Shown in pieces: positions 49,403 to 58,477 of a stretch of DNA of 64,000 bases (position 1 is its first letter; each line of letters starts with the position of its first letter). The translations under genes and the position numbers were made by a program. The DNA comes from Aldehydirespirator sp965219165. GTDB lineage: Bacteria > Actinomycetota > Acidimicrobiia > Acidimicrobiales > Aldehydirespiratoraceae. The notes under the pieces are model-generated. The model did not search any database, was not told the DNA's origin, and was given only the letters and a program-made list of their open reading frames with translations. The DNA lies in assembly GCA_965219165.1 (NCBI GenBank), contig CBDCMW010000002.1, forward strand, positions 1,116,001 through 1,180,000, in the 5' to 3' direction.

Positions 49403-49973
49403 AGGCTCGCAGGGCCTCGGTGGTGGGGTCGGTCCGGTCCGGGTCGGCCACATGGCCGCTCCATAGGACGTTGTCCACCAGGATCACCCCTCGCTCCGAC
49501 AACCGCGGCACGAGTTCCGTGTAGTAGTCGATGTAGGCCTCCTTGTCGGCGTCGATGAAGGCCATGTCCACCCGCGGCTCGGTTGGAAGGGCTCGCAGCG
49601 TTTCCAGCGCCGGGCCTATGCGTAGCTCGATGCGGTCGGCCACACCGGCTCGCTCCCAGTGCTCGCGGGCGATGGCGGTCCACTCCTCGGAGATGTCACA
49701 GCACAGCAGCCGCCCGTCCGGCGGCAGCGCTTTGGCCACGGCCAGGGCCGAGTAGCCCGTGAACGTGCCGATCTCTAGCGCGAACCGCGGCTGCAGCAGG
49801 GTGGTGATCATCGTCATGAAGGCGCCCTGGGCGGTGCCGACCTGCATCACGCTCCAGTCGCCCAGCGCGGCCGTGGCCGCGATCAGCTCGCGCTGCACGT
49901 CGTCAGGACCGGTGGAGTGCGCGTCGACATAGCTGGCGAGCGCCTCGTCGAGGAAAGCGATACGGGAGCTCAT
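49311..49973 (-). CDS. SAM-dependent O-methyltransferase (caffeoyl-CoA type)
   Basis: A 220-residue class I methyltransferase, family 3: VMQVGTAQGAFMTMITTLLQ, SAM motif ALEIGTFTGYSALAVA, CCDISEEW, and MAFIDADKEAYIDYYTELVP followed by ILVDNVLWSGHVADP, which supply the metal ligands for catechol-like hydroxyls. Start ATG 49973 with TAGCAT 9 bases upstream. Convergent with the nagB-like gene and overlapping its 3' end by 92 bases. Substrate unknown. Confidence 0.92.
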   Translation of the reverse strand: MSSRIAFLDEALASYVDAHSTGPDDVQRELIAATAALGDWSVMQVGTAQGAFMTMITTLLQPRFALEIGTFTGYSALAVAKALPPDGRLLCCDISEEWTAIAREHWERAGVADRIELRIGPALETLRALPTEPRVDMAFIDADKEAYIDYYTELVPRLSERGVILVDNVLWSGHVADPDRTDPTTEALRAFNAHVVADDRVHMSMLPVGDGLSMIALRPD

Positions 49974-50135
49974 GGCCCGCCGATGCTAACGACCAGCCCG
50001 GCCGCACGGAACGGGAGTCGGCCCTAGCGGTGGGTGTTGGAGGAAGCGCAGAAGATACTGCATATATTGAAAGTAGACGAGTATCGCGACCCAGTCGTCC
50101 GGGCGCCAGATGTCCGCTCATGCGGGAGCAGCAGC

Positions 50136-50504
50136 ATGGTGCCGTACGCGTTGACCGCGGAGTTCGCGGTCTACGGACTGTTGATGTTCAACCTGGGGCT
50201 GATCGTTCCCATCGCGAGGAACAAGTGGTATCGCTGCCGGACGGAGCGCCAACGCGCGGGCCGCGGCGACCGCAAGTCCATCACCAAGCATGACATCCGC
50301 GAGGAGCTGTGCCGCGACCCGGTGGCCGTGGAGATGTTCATGAGCGACAGCACACCCGACGACGTGCAGAGGTACCTGTACCTCGAGGCCGAGCGCAGGG
50401 CGATCCTGCGCAAGCGCAAGCAGCTCGCCGACAACGAGAACGACTTCTTCGCACCGCCACGGCGTTCCGGTCCGGATCCGGGCTTCAGGGGTTTCCGCAG
50501 CTAG
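50136..50504 (+). CDS. Hypothetical single-pass membrane protein
   Basis: A 122-residue protein with one N-terminal helix (LTAEFAVYGLLMFNLGLIVP), then a basic cytoplasmic part (ARNKWYRCRTERQRAGRGDR) and a charged helical tail ending NENDFFAPPRRSGPDP. ATG follows GGGAG by 7 bases; an in-frame TTG at 50034 gives a longer version with no ribosome site. Not recognised. Precedes an LLM oxidoreductase by 53 bases. Confidence 0.55.
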   Translation: MVPYALTAEFAVYGLLMFNLGLIVPIARNKWYRCRTERQRAGRGDRKSITKHDIREELCRDPVAVEMFMSDSTPDDVQRYLYLEAERRAILRKRKQLADNENDFFAPPRRSGPDPGFRGFRS

Positions 50505-50557
50505 CCGGCCGGCCCGGCCGCCCATGGCGTGCCGGCGCGCCGTAGCATCGTGCGGCG

Positions 50558-51511
50558 ATGGCATCGATCACACCGCCGGGCGGCTGGACCCACGGCGTCG
50601 CACTGCCCATCCAAACTCTCACCGCGACCCTGGCCGACCCCTGGGAGCACACTGCCACCGTCGGCGACCTGGTGCGCATCGCCCGCAAGGCTGAGAGCAC
50701 CGGTCACGACTTCGTGGGGGTGTGCGACCACGTGGCCATACCCGACAACGACTACGCGGCCCACATGGGCACCACCTGGTACGACACCGTGGCGACGCTG
50801 TCGTACCTGGCCGCCTGCACCGACACCGTCAACCTGGCGTCAGCGGTGTGGATCGCCGCCTACCGCCACCCGCTGCAGACCGCGAAGTCGTTCTCCACGC
50901 TCGACCACCTCTCGGGCGGCAGGGCCATCCTCGGTGTGGGAGCAGGGCACGTGGAGGCCGAGTTCCAAGCCCTGAACGTGGACTTCGAGGCCCGGGGCCG
51001 GCTGCTCGACGAGACCCTGGAGGCAGTGAGGGGAGCCTTCGCCGGCACCTATGTGAACCACTCGGGGGAGGCATTCAGCTACTCCGACGTCGGGATTGGC
51101 CCCGCGCCGACGCGGGAGCTGCCCATCTGGGTCGGCGGCAGCGGCCGCCCGGCCTGGCGGCGCGCCGGCCGGCTCGGAGACGGCTACGTGCCAATGGGCA
51201 ACCCCGTCGCCCAGTACGGCGAGATCATCGACACCATGAACGCCGCTGCGTCCGCTGCGGGGCGTGATGGTGCCCGCTTCGATGTGGGCTTCATGCCGCC
51301 GTGGTGCTATCTGCTGGCCGACAACGCCCCCGAGGGCCTGCCTCTGGTGATGTCGTGCGGCGCCGAGCCCCTGGCCGCCAGCATCCGGGCCGCGCGGGCC
51401 GCGGGGGCCAACGCCTTCCATCTCAAGTTCCGGGCCCGCACCCTCGAGGAGTACCTGGAGCAGTTCGACGCCTTCGCCGAGTCGGTCGTCCCCCTGGTGA
51501 ACGAGCCCTGA
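50558..51511 (+). CDS. LLM-class F420-dependent oxidoreductase
   Basis: A 317-residue luciferase-like barrel: DFVGVCDHVAIPDNDYAAHM, TDTVNLASAVWIAAYRHPLQ, AKSFSTLDHLSGGRAILGVG and GHVEAEFQALNVDF match the TIGR03619-like F420 group. IWVGGSGRPAWRRAGRLGDG is the typical phosphate-binding stretch. ATG 50558 has TAGCAT 9 bases upstream. Convergent with an acyl-CoA ligase, 39 bases between stops, so not necessarily functionally linked. Confidence 0.9.
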   Translation: MASITPPGGWTHGVALPIQTLTATLADPWEHTATVGDLVRIARKAESTGHDFVGVCDHVAIPDNDYAAHMGTTWYDTVATLSYLAACTDTVNLASAVWIAAYRHPLQTAKSFSTLDHLSGGRAILGVGAGHVEAEFQALNVDFEARGRLLDETLEAVRGAFAGTYVNHSGEAFSYSDVGIGPAPTRELPIWVGGSGRPAWRRAGRLGDGYVPMGNPVAQYGEIIDTMNAAASAAGRDGARFDVGFMPPWCYLLADNAPEGLPLVMSCGAEPLAASIRAARAAGANAFHLKFRARTLEEYLEQFDAFAESVVPLVNEP

Positions 51512-51550
51512 TCTCGGTGGCCGGAATCGCCGCGGCTCCCGACTGCCGCG

Positions 51551-53170
51551 CTAGTTGACGCGGCGGTCGCGGCCGGCCCAGAGCCGGTCGCGCAGGGCGA
51601 ACTTCTGGATCTTGCCGGTGGCGGTCTTGGGCAGATCGCCGAAGGTCACCGACTTGGGGGCCTTGAAGCGGGCGATCCGGGACTTGACGTGCTCGACGAG
51701 GTCGGCCCCGGTCACCGCCGCGCCCGCCCGCAGAACCACGAACGCGGCCGGCACCTCGCCCCAGGTGTCGTCGGGGGCGGCCACCACCGCGCACTCCACC
51801 ACGTCGGGATGCGACGCCAGAGCCTGCTCCACCTCGATGGAGGCGATGTTCTCGCCGCCGGAGATGATCACGTCCTTGGCTCGGTCCCGCACCTCCACAT
51901 AGCCGTGATCGTGCATCACCGCCATGTCCCCGGTGCGGAACCACGTGCCTCCCGGCCCGTCCACGCACGCCGCGGCAGTGGCCTCGGGATCCTTGTAGTA
52001 GCCGAGCATCACGTTGTTGCCCCGGATGGCGATCTCGCCCTGCGTGGTGCCGTCGGCGGGCACGTCGGCGCCGTCGGCGTCGAGCACCCGCACCGAGGAG
52101 GTCACCAGCGTTCCCACCCCCTGGCGGGCCTTGATCCGGGCCTGCTCGGCGGCGGGCAGGCCGTCCCACTCGCTGCGCCAGTCGCAGATCAGCGAGGGGC
52201 CGTAGGTCTCGGTGAGGCCGTAGAGGTGCGTCACACCAATGTTGAGGTCGGCCAGCTGGGCCAGCAGGGTGGGTGACGGGGGAGCGCCTCCGGTCGCCAC
52301 CTGCACAGTTCGGGGCGCCGGCGCGGCATCGGGATGGTTGACCAGGCCGATCAGCACGGTGGGAGCCGCGTTGAAATGGGTCACGCCGTCCTCTCGGATG
52401 TGGCGCCAGACCGTGCCGGGCTCCAGGGTGCGCAGCAGCAGGTGCACGCCGCCCACCGCGGTCACCGCCCACGGGAAGCACCAGCCGTTGCAGTGGAACA
52501 TGGGCAGCGTCCACAGGAACACCGCGTCGCTGTCGAGTCCGGACTGCGCGGCCATGGCCAGAGCGTTGAGGTTGGCGCCCCGGTGCGAGTACATCACGCC
52601 TTTGGGATGGCCGGTCGTTCCCGACGTGTAGTTCAGGCTGAGAACGGCGTGCTCGTCGGCGGTCTCGGCTCGGTGGGGCTCTGCCGCGGCCAGCAGAGCC
52701 TCGTACTCGCAGTCGGCAGCGCCGGAGGCGCCGGCGTCGCGGGACAACACCACTCGCAGGCCGGGCACCTGCTCCTGCACCGACCGGGCCACATCGGCCA
52801 GCCCGTGGTCAGCGAACAGCACCTTGGACTCGGCGTGGCCCACGATCCAGGCCAGCTCTGGTGCCGACAGCCTTGAATTGAGGGCGTTGAAGGTGACCCC
52901 GGCCATGGGGAAGCCGAACGCAGCCTCCAGAGCCATCGACACGTTGGGAGCCAGCACCGACACTGCGTCGCCGGGCTCGAGGCCCAAGTCGAGGGTGGCT
53001 CCGGCCAGCCGCTCGCAGCGGTCGGCGAAGTCCTCATAGGTGCGGCGCAGCGGTCCGTCCACCATCGCGGGACGGTCACCGTGCACCAGCCGGGCCCGGT
53101 CGAGGAAGGAGACCGGCGTGAGCGGCACCGGCACGAACGGCGACGATCCTCCGGGTCGGTCGGCGGTCAC
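51551..53170 (-). CDS. Acyl-CoA synthetase (AMP-dependent ligase)
   Basis: A 539-residue ANL enzyme activating a carboxylic acid to acyl-AMP and then acyl-CoA. ATP motif LNYTSGTTGHPKGVMYSHRG, GLTETYGP, hinge YVEVRDRAKDVIISGGENIA and catalytic Lys in PKTATGKIQKF. The region LPMFHCNGWCFPWAVTAVGG is typical of medium- or short-chain and aromatic acyl ligases. Start GTG 53170 preferred because TAGCGT lies 8 bases upstream and it falls just before the conserved FVPVPLTPVSFLDRA; ATG 53224 is the alternative. Divergent from a small hypothetical gene. Confidence 0.92.
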   Translation of the reverse strand: MTADRPGGSSPFVPVPLTPVSFLDRARLVHGDRPAMVDGPLRRTYEDFADRCERLAGATLDLGLEPGDAVSVLAPNVSMALEAAFGFPMAGVTFNALNSRLSAPELAWIVGHAESKVLFADHGLADVARSVQEQVPGLRVVLSRDAGASGAADCEYEALLAAAEPHRAETADEHAVLSLNYTSGTTGHPKGVMYSHRGANLNALAMAAQSGLDSDAVFLWTLPMFHCNGWCFPWAVTAVGGVHLLLRTLEPGTVWRHIREDGVTHFNAAPTVLIGLVNHPDAAPAPRTVQVATGGAPPSPTLLAQLADLNIGVTHLYGLTETYGPSLICDWRSEWDGLPAAEQARIKARQGVGTLVTSSVRVLDADGADVPADGTTQGEIAIRGNNVMLGYYKDPEATAAACVDGPGGTWFRTGDMAVMHDHGYVEVRDRAKDVIISGGENIASIEVEQALASHPDVVECAVVAAPDDTWGEVPAAFVVLRAGAAVTGADLVEHVKSRIARFKAPKSVTFGDLPKTATGKIQKFALRDRLWAGRDRRVN

Positions 53171-53311
53171 GGAGGCAAACGCTATGTGACCAAAATCACG
53201 AATGCTCTGGCCGGTGGCGGACATCTACTCAACAAAGGAGCCTGTTCAAGGGATGCAGACGGCTCGACGCATCACATGGGATCTCGCAAGAAGGAGAAAG
53301 GGAGAACAGAC

Positions 53312-53659
53312 ATGACCTATGCAATCGTCGTCACGATCTTTCTGGCGCTGCCGGCGGTGGCCGCCGCGGCCCGGATCGCCGCCTATCGGCGCAACGCAGC
53401 GCACGGCCGCCTCGACCTGGAGTCCGGCCACACCCGCGACTTCAGGCCGGCCCAAGGCCTAGTCCACGCGGACCAGCCCCTGCTGCGGGTTCAGGGCGAT
53501 GCCTCGGGCTCGCAGGCCCGTCGCCCGGCTAGTCGGTGGCCGGTCTTCTCGCTCGGTGCGACGCCAGTACCCGAACAGCTCAGCCCCTGGCCGTCCGACG
53601 AGTTCATCCGCAGGGAGTTCGACCAGGACGCTCCCGACCGTCGGGGCCGCGCCGCGTAA
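53312..53659 (+). CDS. Hypothetical small membrane-anchored protein
   Basis: A 115-residue frame with an N-terminal hydrophobic helix (MTYAIVVTIFLALPAVAAAA) followed by a basic polar tail ending FIRREFDQDAPDRRGRAA. ATG 53312 follows GGGAGAA. No family recognised; divergent from one acyl-CoA ligase and convergent with another, with a large hairpin behind it. Base composition is ordinary, and the start signals are good, but coding status rests mainly on the TM segment and ribosome site. Confidence 0.5.
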   Translation: MTYAIVVTIFLALPAVAAAARIAAYRRNAAHGRLDLESGHTRDFRPAQGLVHADQPLLRVQGDASGSQARRPASRWPVFSLGATPVPEQLSPWPSDEFIRREFDQDAPDRRGRAA

Positions 53660-53691
53660 GGGGACCAAGCCGCGACTTCCCCTCCGCCACA

Positions 53692-53742
53692 CGAATTCCC
53701 GGCGAGAGAGGGCGTACATCGCCCTCAACCACCGGGGATTCG
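53692..53742. terminator. Two-tier hairpin between convergent genes
   Basis: Outer arms CGAATTCCCGG (53692-53702) and CCGGGGATTCG (53732-53742) pair at 10 of 11 positions; inner arms GAGGGCG (53708-53714) and CGCCCTC (53720-53726) pair perfectly with a 5-base loop. It sits in the 86-base gap between opposing stops. Confidence 0.65.
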
Positions 53743-53745
53743 CCG

Positions 53746-55317
53746 CTAGGCGTCGTCGAGTGTCCTCAGGCGGGCCCGCAGGTCGTGCTTGCGCACCTTG
53801 CCTGACGCGTTGAGCGGAAGCTCGTCGACGAAGGTGATGCCGCGGGGCGCCTTGTAGTTGGCCATCCGCTCCCGGCACCACGAAGTCAGCAAGGCCTCAT
53901 CGGCCGCCGCGCCCGGCGCGGGCACCACGAAGGCGTGGCCGACCTCCCCCAGCCGGTCGTCGGGCCGGCCGACCACTGCCACTTGGCCCACCGCCCGGTG
54001 GGCCAGCATCGTCGCCTCGATCTCGGCCGGGTAGGCGTTGAAGCCGCCGCAGATGAACATGTCCTTGAGCCGGTCGGTGATGGCCACATAGCCGTCGTCG
54101 TCCATGGTGGCGATGTCGCCTGTGTGCAGCCATCCGTCGGCGTCGATGGCGGCCGCGGTGGCCTCGGGATCGTCGAAGTATCCGTCCATCACGTTGTAGC
54201 CCCGCACCACGATCTCGCCCGGCTCGCCCCGCCGCAGCTCGGCGCCGTCGGGGCCGACGACCCGCACCTCCACGTCGTCGATGGCCCGGCCCGATGTGGC
54301 CGAGATCGTGGAGGGGGGATCGTCATGGCGGCACATGGTGGCGATGCCGGACGCCTCGGTGAGCCCGTAGCCAGTCACGACCACTTCGAAGCCGAGCCGG
54401 TCGCGCATGGCCTCGATCATCGGCACAGGCACGGGAGCGGCGCCGGTCACTGCCAGCCGCAGGGTGGACATGTCGAACGTGTCGAGGTCGGGATGGTTGA
54501 GGATGGTCTGGTAGATGGCGGGCGGGCCAGGCAGCACCGACACCCGCTCGGCACCGATGCGGGCCATCACCGACGGCACGTCGAACACGGGGTGGGGGAT
54601 CATCGTCGCCCCCGTCATCAAGCAGGCGAGGATGCCGGCGTTGAGGCCGAAAGAGTGGAAGAACGGGTTGACGATCAGATAGCGGTCGCCGTGGCGCAGC
54701 CCGATCACGGAGGCCCAGTTCCGGTAGGAGCGGCAGATCACGCCGTGGTTGAGCACCACCCCTCTGGGTCTGCCCGTGGTGCCGGAGGTGAACATGAGGT
54801 GGCACGGGTCGCGGTCCGAGATCTCGACGGGCAGGCAGTTGGCGGGCGCATCCGGCGGCGCCTGGGCAATGAAGTCCGAGAAGCCGATGGCGCCCGCTGG
54901 CACCGGCGGGCGCAAGGCCACGACCTGCTCGACGCACGAGGGCACACCCCCCTCGGCGGTCCGCAGCAGGCCTAGGTGATCGGTGGCCAGAAACCCCGTC
55001 GAGCAGAACAGCAGGCGCGCCCCGGACCGGTCGAGCACGAAGGCGGTCTCGTCGCCTTTGAACCGGGTGTTGACCGGCACCACCACCCCGCCCGCGGCGT
55101 GCACGCCCAGTGCTGCAATCGCCCATTCCCACCAGTTGGGTCCCCACACGCCCACCCGGTCGCCGGACGCCAGGCCCCATGCGCGCAGCGCGGCGGCCAT
55201 CTGGCCGATCCGGTCGCGCAACTCCGCGAACGACATTCGCACGTCGCCGTCCACCAGGGCCTCGGCCCCGCCGAAGCGGGCCGCGGCGTCCTCGACCAGA
55301 GCCGGGATGGTGGTCAC
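53746..55317 (-). CDS. Acyl-CoA ligase (AMP-dependent, FadD3-like) coupled to P450
   Basis: A 523-residue ANL enzyme: LMFTSGTTGRPRGVVLNHGV, GYGLTEASGIATMC, hinge YVAITDRLKDMFICGGFNAY, catalytic Lys in LPLNASGKVRKHDL. Overall pattern resembles FadD3/FadD17-type ligases of steroid side-chain or ring catabolism, but the resemblance is generic. GTG 55317 lies in the P450 stop (GTGA), so the two are translated together: oxidise, then activate with CoA. The longer upstream frame is antisense to P450 codons and not used. Confidence 0.9.
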   Translation of the reverse strand: MTTIPALVEDAAARFGGAEALVDGDVRMSFAELRDRIGQMAAALRAWGLASGDRVGVWGPNWWEWAIAALGVHAAGGVVVPVNTRFKGDETAFVLDRSGARLLFCSTGFLATDHLGLLRTAEGGVPSCVEQVVALRPPVPAGAIGFSDFIAQAPPDAPANCLPVEISDRDPCHLMFTSGTTGRPRGVVLNHGVICRSYRNWASVIGLRHGDRYLIVNPFFHSFGLNAGILACLMTGATMIPHPVFDVPSVMARIGAERVSVLPGPPAIYQTILNHPDLDTFDMSTLRLAVTGAAPVPVPMIEAMRDRLGFEVVVTGYGLTEASGIATMCRHDDPPSTISATSGRAIDDVEVRVVGPDGAELRRGEPGEIVVRGYNVMDGYFDDPEATAAAIDADGWLHTGDIATMDDDGYVAITDRLKDMFICGGFNAYPAEIEATMLAHRAVGQVAVVGRPDDRLGEVGHAFVVPAPGAAADEALLTSWCRERMANYKAPRGITFVDELPLNASGKVRKHDLRARLRTLDDA

Positions 55318-56609
55318 CGGTCCCAGGCCACCAACAGCTTTCTCGGGCCGCGAAAGGTGATGTTGGCGAAGCGCTCCAGGCTTTGGCCCTCCACCAGCCG
55401 CAGCGACGGGATCCGCTCGGTCAGTACCTCCAGGGCCACGGTGGCTTCCAGGCGGGCCAGCCGGGCGCCCAGGCAGAAGTGGATGCCCTTGCCGAAGGAG
55501 ATGTGGTTGCGGGCATTGGGCCGGTGGATGTCGAAGTCGCCGGGGTCGTCGAAGCAGTTGGGCTGGTGGTTGGCCGCGGCCAGGCTCAAGAAGATGTTGG
55601 TTCCCGCGGGCACCTGCACTCCGGCCACCTCCGCGTCGGTGTTGGCCACCCGCCGCCAGCTCGTCTGGGGCGACTCGAAGCGCAGCACCTCCTCCAGCGC
55701 AGCACCTATGAGCGACGGGTCCGCGCAGAGCTGGTCCCACTGGGCGGGCCGCGACAGCAGGCAGATCAGCGTGTTCGACAGGAAGTGGCTGACGATCTCA
55801 TGGCCCGCGAACGACAGGCCGTACACGATCGACTCCACCTCGCGGTAGGTGAGTTCGGCCGCGTCGGCCCTGTACACGGCCAGCAGCTCGGAGGTGAAGT
55901 CGTCGCCCGGGTCGTCCACCTTGGACGCTACGAAGTCGCGGCAGTAGCGCCAGTAGGCCAGCATCTTGTGGGCGATCTCCGCCTGCTCGGCCTCCGAGGG
56001 CTTGCCCCAGCTGAAGGCCAGACGGTCCGAGCACCACTCCTTGAGCTTCTCGTCGTCGCTCTCCGGGAAGCCGATGAACCGGAAGATCGTCTCGCCCGGC
56101 AGCGGGTGCGCGAACACGGGCACGAAGTCCGCTGGCGAGCCGGCGGCCAGCAGGATGTCGGCGAGATCGTGGCTGCGGCGGCGGATGTAGGGCTCCAGGG
56201 TCCGCATCCGCCGGTTGGAGAATCCCTGCTTGGTGTGGTTGCGGATCCGGCCGTGGTCCGGCGGCTGGCGGTTGGACATGACCGCCACGGGGTTGAAGTC
56301 CGGCGCGGCGAGCACGGCATGGGCGGCACCGCTGAGGGGAAACACCGGGTCCTGCACGTTCTGGGAGCCGAACGTCTCGGGGTCGAGGAACACCTCGCTG
56401 ACGTCCTCCATGCGAGTGACCACCAGGTAGCCGAGCTCGCTGGAGTAGAACACCGGCGTGTCCCGCAGCCCGTCGAGCACCGCGTACGGGTCGGCGAGAT
56501 AGTCGGGCGCGAACGGGGTGAAGCCGGTGACGGGGCAGCCCGAGGGCGGCGGCGGCACCTCGTCGGGCACTCGGTGGTAGGACGCCTCGGTCTGGGTCGT
56601 CTTGGTCAT
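55314..56609 (-). CDS. Cytochrome P450
   Basis: A 431-residue soluble bacterial P450. Haem loop FGKGIHFCLGARLAR with the thiolate Cys at about 379, ExxR in EEVLRFES and the I-helix FAGHEIVSHFL near 267. The I-helix normally reads A-G-x-E/D-T; here the Thr is Ile, which could change oxygen activation. ATG 56609 follows GAGGG. Co-transcribed with the acyl-CoA ligase. It would need a ferredoxin and reductase from elsewhere. Substrate is probably a hydrophobic acid or sterol-like compound; this is inference. Confidence 0.93.
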   Translation of the reverse strand: MTKTTQTEASYHRVPDEVPPPPSGCPVTGFTPFAPDYLADPYAVLDGLRDTPVFYSSELGYLVVTRMEDVSEVFLDPETFGSQNVQDPVFPLSGAAHAVLAAPDFNPVAVMSNRQPPDHGRIRNHTKQGFSNRRMRTLEPYIRRRSHDLADILLAAGSPADFVPVFAHPLPGETIFRFIGFPESDDEKLKEWCSDRLAFSWGKPSEAEQAEIAHKMLAYWRYCRDFVASKVDDPGDDFTSELLAVYRADAAELTYREVESIVYGLSFAGHEIVSHFLSNTLICLLSRPAQWDQLCADPSLIGAALEEVLRFESPQTSWRRVANTDAEVAGVQVPAGTNIFLSLAAANHQPNCFDDPGDFDIHRPNARNHISFGKGIHFCLGARLARLEATVALEVLTERIPSLRLVEGQSLERFANITFRGPRKLLVAWDR

Positions 56610-56783
56610 GGCTTCCCTCTGGTGTGCTCCGATCGCCCATCTTCGCGCACGGCGGTGGTCCGGGCGACGGCGACCGCCTCCGGATCGCTCTGCTTCGAAC
56701 TTCCTGGAGGTGTGGGCATGTATGACCCAAGACCGCAGGAATTTCGATTCGAGCCGAGCTATCTGGCTTCCGACGTGCCGCGT

Positions 56784-56789
56784 TAGGGT
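56784..56789 (+). promoter_or_regulatory. Leaderless -10 box of glcD
   Basis: TAGGGT 7 bases before GTG 56797. Confidence 0.45.
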
Positions 56790-56796
56790 CTGAGCC

Positions 56797-58326
56797 GTGG
56801 CTAGGACGCTCGCTGAAGCCACTCGCCGGGTGCTCGGATCGCGCCGCCGCGGCACGCGGCCATCGGTCGCCGACCCGTCTGCGGGGGCAGGTGACGCTGC
56901 ACTGGTAGCCGACTTGGAGGCCGCCATCGGGGCCGACCGGGTGCGAGCCGACGCCGCGGCCCGCTACCTGGCCTCCCGTGACGCCTCCATCTACCGGGAG
57001 GGCAACGCCGGGCCGGTGTGCTATCCCCGCTCAACCTCCGACGTGGTGGCGTGCGTGAGGGTCGCCATCCGCCACGGACGCGCCGTGTCTCCCAGGGGGG
57101 CGGGCACCGGCCTCGCCGGCGGGGCCGCGCCGCTGGGCCAGCCCGTGGTGCTGTCCATGACCCGGATGGACAAGCTGCTCGAGGTCGACCTCGACAACGG
57201 TGTGGCCTGGGTGGAGCCCGGCATGGTGAACCTGGACCTCACCCGGGCGCTCGCCCCACACGGGGTGCACTACGCGCCCGATCCGTCCAGCCAGGCGGCC
57301 TGCACCATCGGCGGCAACGTGGCCAACAACTCCGGCGGACCGCACTGCCTGGCCTACGGCGTGACCAGCGCCCATGTGGTGGCGGTGGAGATCGTTCTGT
57401 CCGACGGGTCGATCGTCACGCTGGGCGATCTCACCGCCGAGCCGGCCGGCTACGACCTCAGGGGAGCGTTCGTCGGCTCGGAGGGGATGTGCGGCATCGC
57501 CACCGCGGTGGCCGTGCGCCTCACCCGCAACCCGCCCGCGGTGCGCACCATGCTGCTGTGCTTCGGCGACGTGTCGGATGCCGCGGCCACGGTCAGCGCC
57601 ATCATCGCGTCTGGGATCGTGCCGGCCGCCATCGAGATGATGGACCAGCGCTGCGTCACCGCGATCGAGGACTTCGCCCAGGCCGGCTATCCCCGCGACG
57701 CCGCGGCGGTGCTGCTGGTCGATGTGGACGGCCCCGCGGGGGGCGTGGCCATCGCCGGCGAGAGGATCGCCGGCATCGCCCGGCGCAACCAGGCCATCAG
57801 CGTGCGCACAGCCGCCGACGACGACGAGCGGGCCCGGCTCTGGAAGGGCCGCAAGAGCGCGTTCGGGGCGGTGGCCAACGTGATGCCCGATTACTACCTG
57901 CACGACACGGTGGTGCCCCGCACCCGGCTGGTGGAGGTGCTCGAGCGGATCTACGAGATCGTCGATCGCCACGACCTGATCGTGCTCAACGTGTTCCACG
58001 CCGGCGACGGCAACCTCCACCCCATCCTGGCCTACGACTCCCGGGTTCCGGGAGCCGACGAGCGGGTGCACGCCGCGGGCCGCGAGATCATCGAGATGTC
58101 GCTGGACATGGGCGGGGCGCTCACCGGCGAGCACGGGATCGGTGTGGAGAAGCGCGAGTACATGGACCGCATGTTCAGCGCGGTGGACCTCGACCAGCAG
58201 AGCCGGCTGCGGGCATCGTTCGATCCGCACTGCCGCATGAACCCGGGCAAGGTGCTGCCCAGCGCCCACAGCTGCTCAGACATCGGCGCGTTGAGGGCCT
58301 CCGACGCCGCCGGCGTCTGGGGCTGA
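56797..58326 (+). CDS. glcD: Glycolate oxidase subunit GlcD (FAD-linked oxidase)
   Basis: Flavoprotein subunit of 509 residues that oxidises glycolate (or D-lactate/2-hydroxyglutarate) to the keto acid. N-terminal PCMH-type FAD domain: YPRSTSDVVACVRVA, PRGAGTGLAGGAAP, TIGGNVANNSGGPHCLAYGV, GSEGMCGIATAVAVRL; C-terminal domain: NVFHAGDGNLHPIL with catalytic His and GEHGIGVEKREYM. The N-terminal 30-residue extension (ARTLAEATRRVLGSRRRGTR) is unusual. Followed by GlcE and GlcF homologues on the same strand. Confidence 0.9.
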   Translation: MARTLAEATRRVLGSRRRGTRPSVADPSAGAGDAALVADLEAAIGADRVRADAAARYLASRDASIYREGNAGPVCYPRSTSDVVACVRVAIRHGRAVSPRGAGTGLAGGAAPLGQPVVLSMTRMDKLLEVDLDNGVAWVEPGMVNLDLTRALAPHGVHYAPDPSSQAACTIGGNVANNSGGPHCLAYGVTSAHVVAVEIVLSDGSIVTLGDLTAEPAGYDLRGAFVGSEGMCGIATAVAVRLTRNPPAVRTMLLCFGDVSDAAATVSAIIASGIVPAAIEMMDQRCVTAIEDFAQAGYPRDAAAVLLVDVDGPAGGVAIAGERIAGIARRNQAISVRTAADDDERARLWKGRKSAFGAVANVMPDYYLHDTVVPRTRLVEVLERIYEIVDRHDLIVLNVFHAGDGNLHPILAYDSRVPGADERVHAAGREIIEMSLDMGGALTGEHGIGVEKREYMDRMFSAVDLDQQSRLRASFDPHCRMNPGKVLPSAHSCSDIGALRASDAAGVWG

Positions 58327-58477
58327 GAGGCCGAGCGGGTAGGCGGCGATTCCTGATGACTCTGACGAGACGCTCAGCGAGGCCGTGGCCCGAGCGGCCC
58401 GTGAGCGCAGCGAACAAGAGCGGGAAGGACAACGCCGCACCGCGAGGCGGCATCACCTACCCGCGCATCGGCTGTCG

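Noticed and set aside
58385..58477. Upstream in-frame start for GlcE
   Set aside because: The extra 31 residues are Arg/Glu-rich and not found in GlcE; no ribosome site.
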